Notes under the pieces: model-generated
The model's input: only the letters and a program-made list of their open reading frames with translations
The model's database searches: none
What the model was told of the DNA's origin: nothing
From: a virus
IMG/VR virus record: IMGVR_UViG_3300042090_002088
Span: 1 to 33,078 of that record
Direction: 5' to 3' (one strand)
DNA length: 33,078 nt
Position numbers and translations under genes: made by a program
In this document: in pieces, positions 30,671-33,078 of the stretch
Position numbering within the stretch: the stretch's first letter is position 1
Layout: each line of letters opens with the position of its first letter

Positions 30671-30760
30671 TTATCGGGCAAAGAACATCAATAGCATGCC
30701 GATTAGCCACAGCAGGATGCCGGCAATCGCAATCAGCGCGCCTAAATCAAGTTGCGTCAT
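30671..30760 (-). CDS. 29-residue single-pass membrane peptide
   Basis: ATG 30760 overlaps the stop of the RuvC-like gene as ATGA. The peptide MTQLDLGALIAIAGILLWLI, then GMLLMFFAR, is one hydrophobic segment of about 20 residues with a basic C-terminal residue, so N-out or N-in insertion is possible. A G-rich stretch precedes the start. Size and coupling suggest a real small membrane protein, perhaps a pinholin-like or host-membrane effector, but there is no evidence for the exact role. Confidence 0.55.
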   Translation of the reverse strand: MTQLDLGALIAIAGILLWLIGMLLMFFAR

Positions 30761-31272
30761 GACCGCCCCCCCGAGAGCGAGTGATTTCGCGCTCCCGCGG
30801 CGGCGATGAGCGCGGCGTCCGCGCGGCCGTCGTCCTTCTTGCGCGCGAACACGTGCGCGTCGCCGGGCCACAGCTCTGCAGCGCGCAGGCGCGCGCCATC
30901 CTTGCCATCGCGTACCGCCATGGTTTTCTGCCAGCGCTGCGGTGTCACAATGGTGACGGGGATCTTGAGGGCGGCGAGCACGCCCTCGACTATACCTGCG
31001 CTCCTGCCGAAGCTGAACACCGACGACACGCCTTGGCCGGGCATGGCGCCGACGCGCTCCACGTAGGCCACGCAGTCGGCATCCGTGGCCTTGAAGTTGG
31101 CGAAGACGTCGGCGAGCTGCGCGGCGCTCACCTCGCGCTTTGTCTTGCCGTTGCGCACGACCTCGACGACGGGCATGTCGACGACGAAGAGCGTCGGCGG
31201 TCCCGCGGTGCCGCGATAGTGGAGCGCGCACACGGCGCCCGACAGGCCGGGGTCGACGCCGAAGACGATCAT
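30757..31272 (-). CDS. RuvC-like Holliday junction resolvase
   Basis: A 171-residue protein; ATG 31272 overlaps the previous stop as ATGA. The RNase-H-fold motifs of RuvC are visible: MIVFGVDPGLSGAVCAL (first acid D7), CVAYVERVGAMPGQGVSS (E72), FSFGRSAGIVEGVLAAL, PVTIVTPQRWQKTM and the C-terminal KKDDGRADAALIA (D147/D148 and D152). Length and motif spacing match the phage type. It would resolve branched replicative DNA before packaging. The neighbours are early-type small genes. Confidence 0.85.
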   Translation of the reverse strand: MIVFGVDPGLSGAVCALHYRGTAGPPTLFVVDMPVVEVVRNGKTKREVSAAQLADVFANFKATDADCVAYVERVGAMPGQGVSSVFSFGRSAGIVEGVLAALKIPVTIVTPQRWQKTMAVRDGKDGARLRAAELWPGDAHVFARKKDDGRADAALIAAAGARNHSLSGGRS

Positions 31273-31595
31273 TTGACGCGCCCCACGCGAACCACTCTGT
31301 TCGACCCCGCGGCCACGTACTGCCTGTCGGGCAGCAACCAGCGCGCGTACATGACGGCGCTCCGCGCGGATGCCGCACGCGAACACGAGAACGACTGGCC
31401 GACGCGCAGCCGCAGGATGGTGGCGCAGATTTTTTGCGAGGACTGCGGGCCGTCGTTGCGCGGCAGCTGTTTCGGCAGGCCGTTCTCGATCTTGAGTTTG
31501 GCGTCGTCGCCGACATTATTGTCGGTCGTCTCTTGCACGCGCCGAATGGGAGACTCGGGGTTGCACACGCGGCGCCGCTTGGCGGCAGCGTTCAC
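31269..31595 (-). CDS. Unknown basic protein upstream of RuvC, 108 residues
   Basis: GTG 31595 overlaps the previous stop as GTGA; the stop overlaps the resolvase start as ATGA. The N-terminus is basic (NAAAKRRRVCNPESPIRR). The C-terminal part (ATILRLRVGQSFSCSRAASA, then SAVMYARWLLPDRQYVAAGS, NRVVRVGRVK) has the strand-helix-strand look of a small domain I have seen in phage early genes ending in R-V-x-R-V. It may bind nucleic acid. The region upstream in the same frame is shadow. Confidence 0.6.
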   Translation of the reverse strand: MNAAAKRRRVCNPESPIRRVQETTDNNVGDDAKLKIENGLPKQLPRNDGPQSSQKICATILRLRVGQSFSCSRAASARSAVMYARWLLPDRQYVAAGSNRVVRVGRVK

Positions 31596-32137
31596 GCGTC
31601 CACCCCATCGGTAGCCCTGATGACGTCGAGGGCGAAGAACCGGATGGCCTTGGCGGCCGCGCTGTCGGGCTCGCGCGTTGCATACGGTAGGAGTGCGGCG
31701 ACGGCGGCCCTGAGCGCGCGCAGTTCCTCGACGCGCGCGCCGATCTGCGCGGGGCACGCGCGATCGTGGGCGTCCCGCGATTCGCTGACCACCGCGGCGC
31801 ACGCCGGGCACGTGTACGTGTTGCGCATCGCGACGACCGCGGAGAGCAGCTCTGCGGTCTGCAGGCGCTCAATCTCGTCGAGCAGCACCTTGGCGTCGGC
31901 GCCGTTGATCTCAAAGTAGAAGCCGCGCTTGGCATCCTCCCTGAGGTACGCAATGAGTTCGGCAACCGGTGTCGGGACGGGCTCAGGAGCGGTGCCCGCG
32001 TAGGCGACGGCCTCGCCTTCGCCCTTGACTGCGGCGAGCCCGCTGGTCGCCGGCTTCTCGCCGCGCGCGCACTCGCAGGTCTCGCGGTTGCACGTCGCGC
32101 ACTCGCGCGCACCACCCTCGCGTTCGCATTGGTTCAT
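31592..32137 (-). CDS. Cysteine-rich zinc-finger-like phage protein, 181 residues
   Basis: ATG 32137 follows AAAGGAG at 7 bases and overlaps the stop of the 26-residue gene. Two cysteine groups are visible: ECATCNRETCEC near the N-terminus and TCPACAAVVSESRDAHDRAC near residues 108-127 (C-x2-C, then H-x3-C), a plausible zinc finger. Between them lies a helix, VAELIAYLREDAKRG, with LLDEIERLQ; a helical C-terminus follows. A DNA-binding or regulatory role is inferred from the finger only. Confidence 0.65.
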   Translation of the reverse strand: MNQCEREGGARECATCNRETCECARGEKPATSGLAAVKGEGEAVAYAGTAPEPVPTPVAELIAYLREDAKRGFYFEINGADAKVLLDEIERLQTAELLSAVVAMRNTYTCPACAAVVSESRDAHDRACPAQIGARVEELRALRAAVAALLPYATREPDSAAAKAIRFFALDVIRATDGVDA

Positions 32138-32214
32138 GACTTCACTCCTTTAATCAATTTGTCTACGAACAGTTCGCCATTTAAAATGCGGCGCGCGTCT
32201 GGGATGTTAGCCAT
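32134..32214 (-). CDS. Possible 26-residue coupled peptide
   Basis: ATG 32214 lies 8 bases inside the end of the previous gene; the stop overlaps the next start as ATGA. It encodes MANIPDARRILNGELFVDKL, then IKGVKS, an amphipathic helix with ordinary amino-acid use. It fills a gap that would otherwise be empty in a tightly packed series. Function unknown. Confidence 0.45.
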   Translation of the reverse strand: MANIPDARRILNGELFVDKLIKGVKS

Positions 32215-32437
32215 TAGTCGGTCCCTCTTTTTTCATATCAGTTGGGTGCTGCTCTAGTAGAGCGGCGCGCACAATCTGCTCTACGCGCCAGCCATCGTCC
32301 TTGAAATGGAGCGCAGTGCGTAGCGCCTCACGGAGCCGCTCAATCTCCACGACCGCCGCGATGATAGGCGCGGCCTTCCTGCTCGCGAGCCCCTCGGCTT
32401 CTGCTTGTGCGCGGAGTGTCCGTAGCAGATCGCTCAC
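32207..32437 (-). CDS. Small helical protein, 76 residues
   Basis: GTG 32437 overlaps the stop of the HNH gene as GTGA. The product is helical and charged (DLLRTLRAQAEAEGLASRKA, AAVVEIERLREALRTALHFK, then VEQIVRAALLEQH), a likely coiled coil. No family is recognised. Confidence 0.6.
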   Translation of the reverse strand: MSDLLRTLRAQAEAEGLASRKAAPIIAAVVEIERLREALRTALHFKDDGWRVEQIVRAALLEQHPTDMKKEGPTNG

Positions 32438-32865
32438 TTTGTCGGCCCCGCTGGCGTTTGACTGGCAATGCGCCGATGCCGTTCTCTGCTACAGGCTCGG
32501 CACTTCCGCTGGTTCTTAGCTGATATTCTCGTATTCTCCGGGGTGTATTCATGGCCCTGTCGGCAATGCGTTGCCTTGGCATGAATGGCTGGGAACCCAA
32601 CCCCACGTAACAGGTTCTCGCGGTTCGTCACCGGCTCTACGTGCGCGGGGTTCACGCACAATCGGTTCCGACAAATGTGATCCAGAACAAGGCCGTCTGG
32701 GATAGGGCCAACCAGCAATTCGTAGATGACGCGGTGCGCCTGAAAGGCGCGTTTTCCCTTGTGGATGCGCCCGTATCCGCTCCCTGTCGGACTCCCTAGC
32801 CACGTCCAGCAACCGTCAGTGACGGCGATGCGGTCAGCATATTCTGCGGGGATCGCGCTAGTCAT
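32434..32865 (-). CDS. HNH endonuclease
   Basis: A 143-residue protein; ATG 32865 is preceded by AGAGG. A classical phage HNH_3-type nuclease: GCWTWLGSPTGSGYGRI, FQAHRVIYELLVGPIPDG (first His, H44), LVLDHICRNRLCVNPAHVEP (D62-H63 with C65 and C70, N72, H75) and TNRENLLRG. A C-terminal zinc knuckle HCRQGHEYTPENT plus KCRACSRERHRR (C101, H105, C122, C125) is typical of this subgroup. All catalytic residues are intact. Its start overlaps the previous gene by 8 bases, so it is well integrated rather than a fresh insertion. Confidence 0.88.
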   Translation of the reverse strand: MTSAIPAEYADRIAVTDGCWTWLGSPTGSGYGRIHKGKRAFQAHRVIYELLVGPIPDGLVLDHICRNRLCVNPAHVEPVTNRENLLRGVGFPAIHAKATHCRQGHEYTPENTRISAKNQRKCRACSRERHRRIASQTPAGPTK

Positions 32866-33078
32866 GTTTAACCTCTGTGCCGCGCAGGGCCGTATCTAGG
32901 ACGTGCTTCACGTAGTCCCATGACTCAAACGTCGGCTTGCGCTCGTGCATCTCCTTGCGCGCCTCATCCAGCGCCGCCCTCAGCGCGTCGCGCTGGTCGA
33001 TGCACTGTTCCCACATTCGGCCGTTGTCGGCCATTGCAAGGTGCGCGACCTCAAGGGCTCGCTTCGCCTCGGCCAGCT
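32858..33078 (-). CDS. Helical phage protein, N-terminus beyond the right edge
   Basis: The frame is open from the right window edge to a TAG at 32860-32858 (72 codons visible) and overlaps the HNH start by 8 bases. The visible C-terminal part is helical and charged: LAEAKRALEVAHLAMADNGR, CIDQRDALRAALDEARKEMH, then FESWDYVKHVLDTALRG. It ends TEVKHD. Probably a coiled coil. No family can be named from this piece. Confidence 0.65.
   Translation of the reverse strand, partial: LAEAKRALEVAHLAMADNGRMWEQCIDQRDALRAALDEARKEMHERKPTFESWDYVKHVLDTALRGTEVKHD

Noticed and set aside
1-33078. tRNA, rRNA, integrase or attachment site
   Set aside because: No cloverleaf-like sequence, integrase motif or matching site pair was seen by eye; a tRNA scan would settle the first point.

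Overview
The window is a piece of a tailed double-stranded DNA phage (or prophage) genome with high GC content, judged by eye. Every gene I can support lies on the minus strand, so transcription runs from the right edge (33078) to the left edge (1). The family markers are small and large terminase, portal, scaffold-like protein, major capsid protein, a head-completion-like protein, tail-fibre-like proteins, a primase-helicase and a RuvC-type resolvase. The overall style (long P22-like portal, polyvalent protein, GroES-like protein, no tape measure seen) recalls environmental podovirus-like phages. The host cannot be read directly. Sec and Tat type signals and two sigma-54-like sites would fit a Gram-negative bacterium. 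I see no integrase, no recognised lysis gene, no tRNA and no CRISPR.

Right part, 33078 to about 26050, holds early and replication functions. A partial gene is followed by an HNH endonuclease, several small proteins, a RuvC-like resolvase, a 29-residue membrane peptide, more small proteins, and a primase-polymerase/helicase fusion. Many of these genes overlap by ATGA or GTGA, which means tight translational coupling. Two control regions break the series: 27033-27320 (inverted repeats) and 25351-26046 (about 700 bases without a credible gene, with two sigma-54-like sites on the plus strand).

Middle part, 25350 to 8215, holds packaging and head assembly. In order: HNH endonuclease, TerS, three small coupled genes, TerL, a small gene, portal, a large polyvalent protein with an inorganic-pyrophosphatase-like domain, two large unknown virion-type proteins, a small helical protein, a GroES-like protein, a coiled-coil scaffold candidate, a conserved phage protein, a probable decoration protein and the major capsid protein. 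The capsid pair has its own terminator, promoter-like site and structured leader at 9813-9926.

Left part, 8170 to 1, holds an endonuclease VII-like HNH gene behind an RNA hairpin, then neck and tail proteins. Three tail-fibre-like proteins end the window. One carries a clear Sec signal peptide and the next a Tat-like signal.

The most unusual object is in the terminase. TerL is interrupted just before its Walker B motif by a complete-looking intein (21851-22843). The place where an intein normally carries its homing endonuclease does encode a convincing zinc-finger HNH nuclease, but in the +1 frame, while the terminase/intein frame stays open through the same bases. Together with three further HNH enzymes of different design, the window is rich in homing-type elements.
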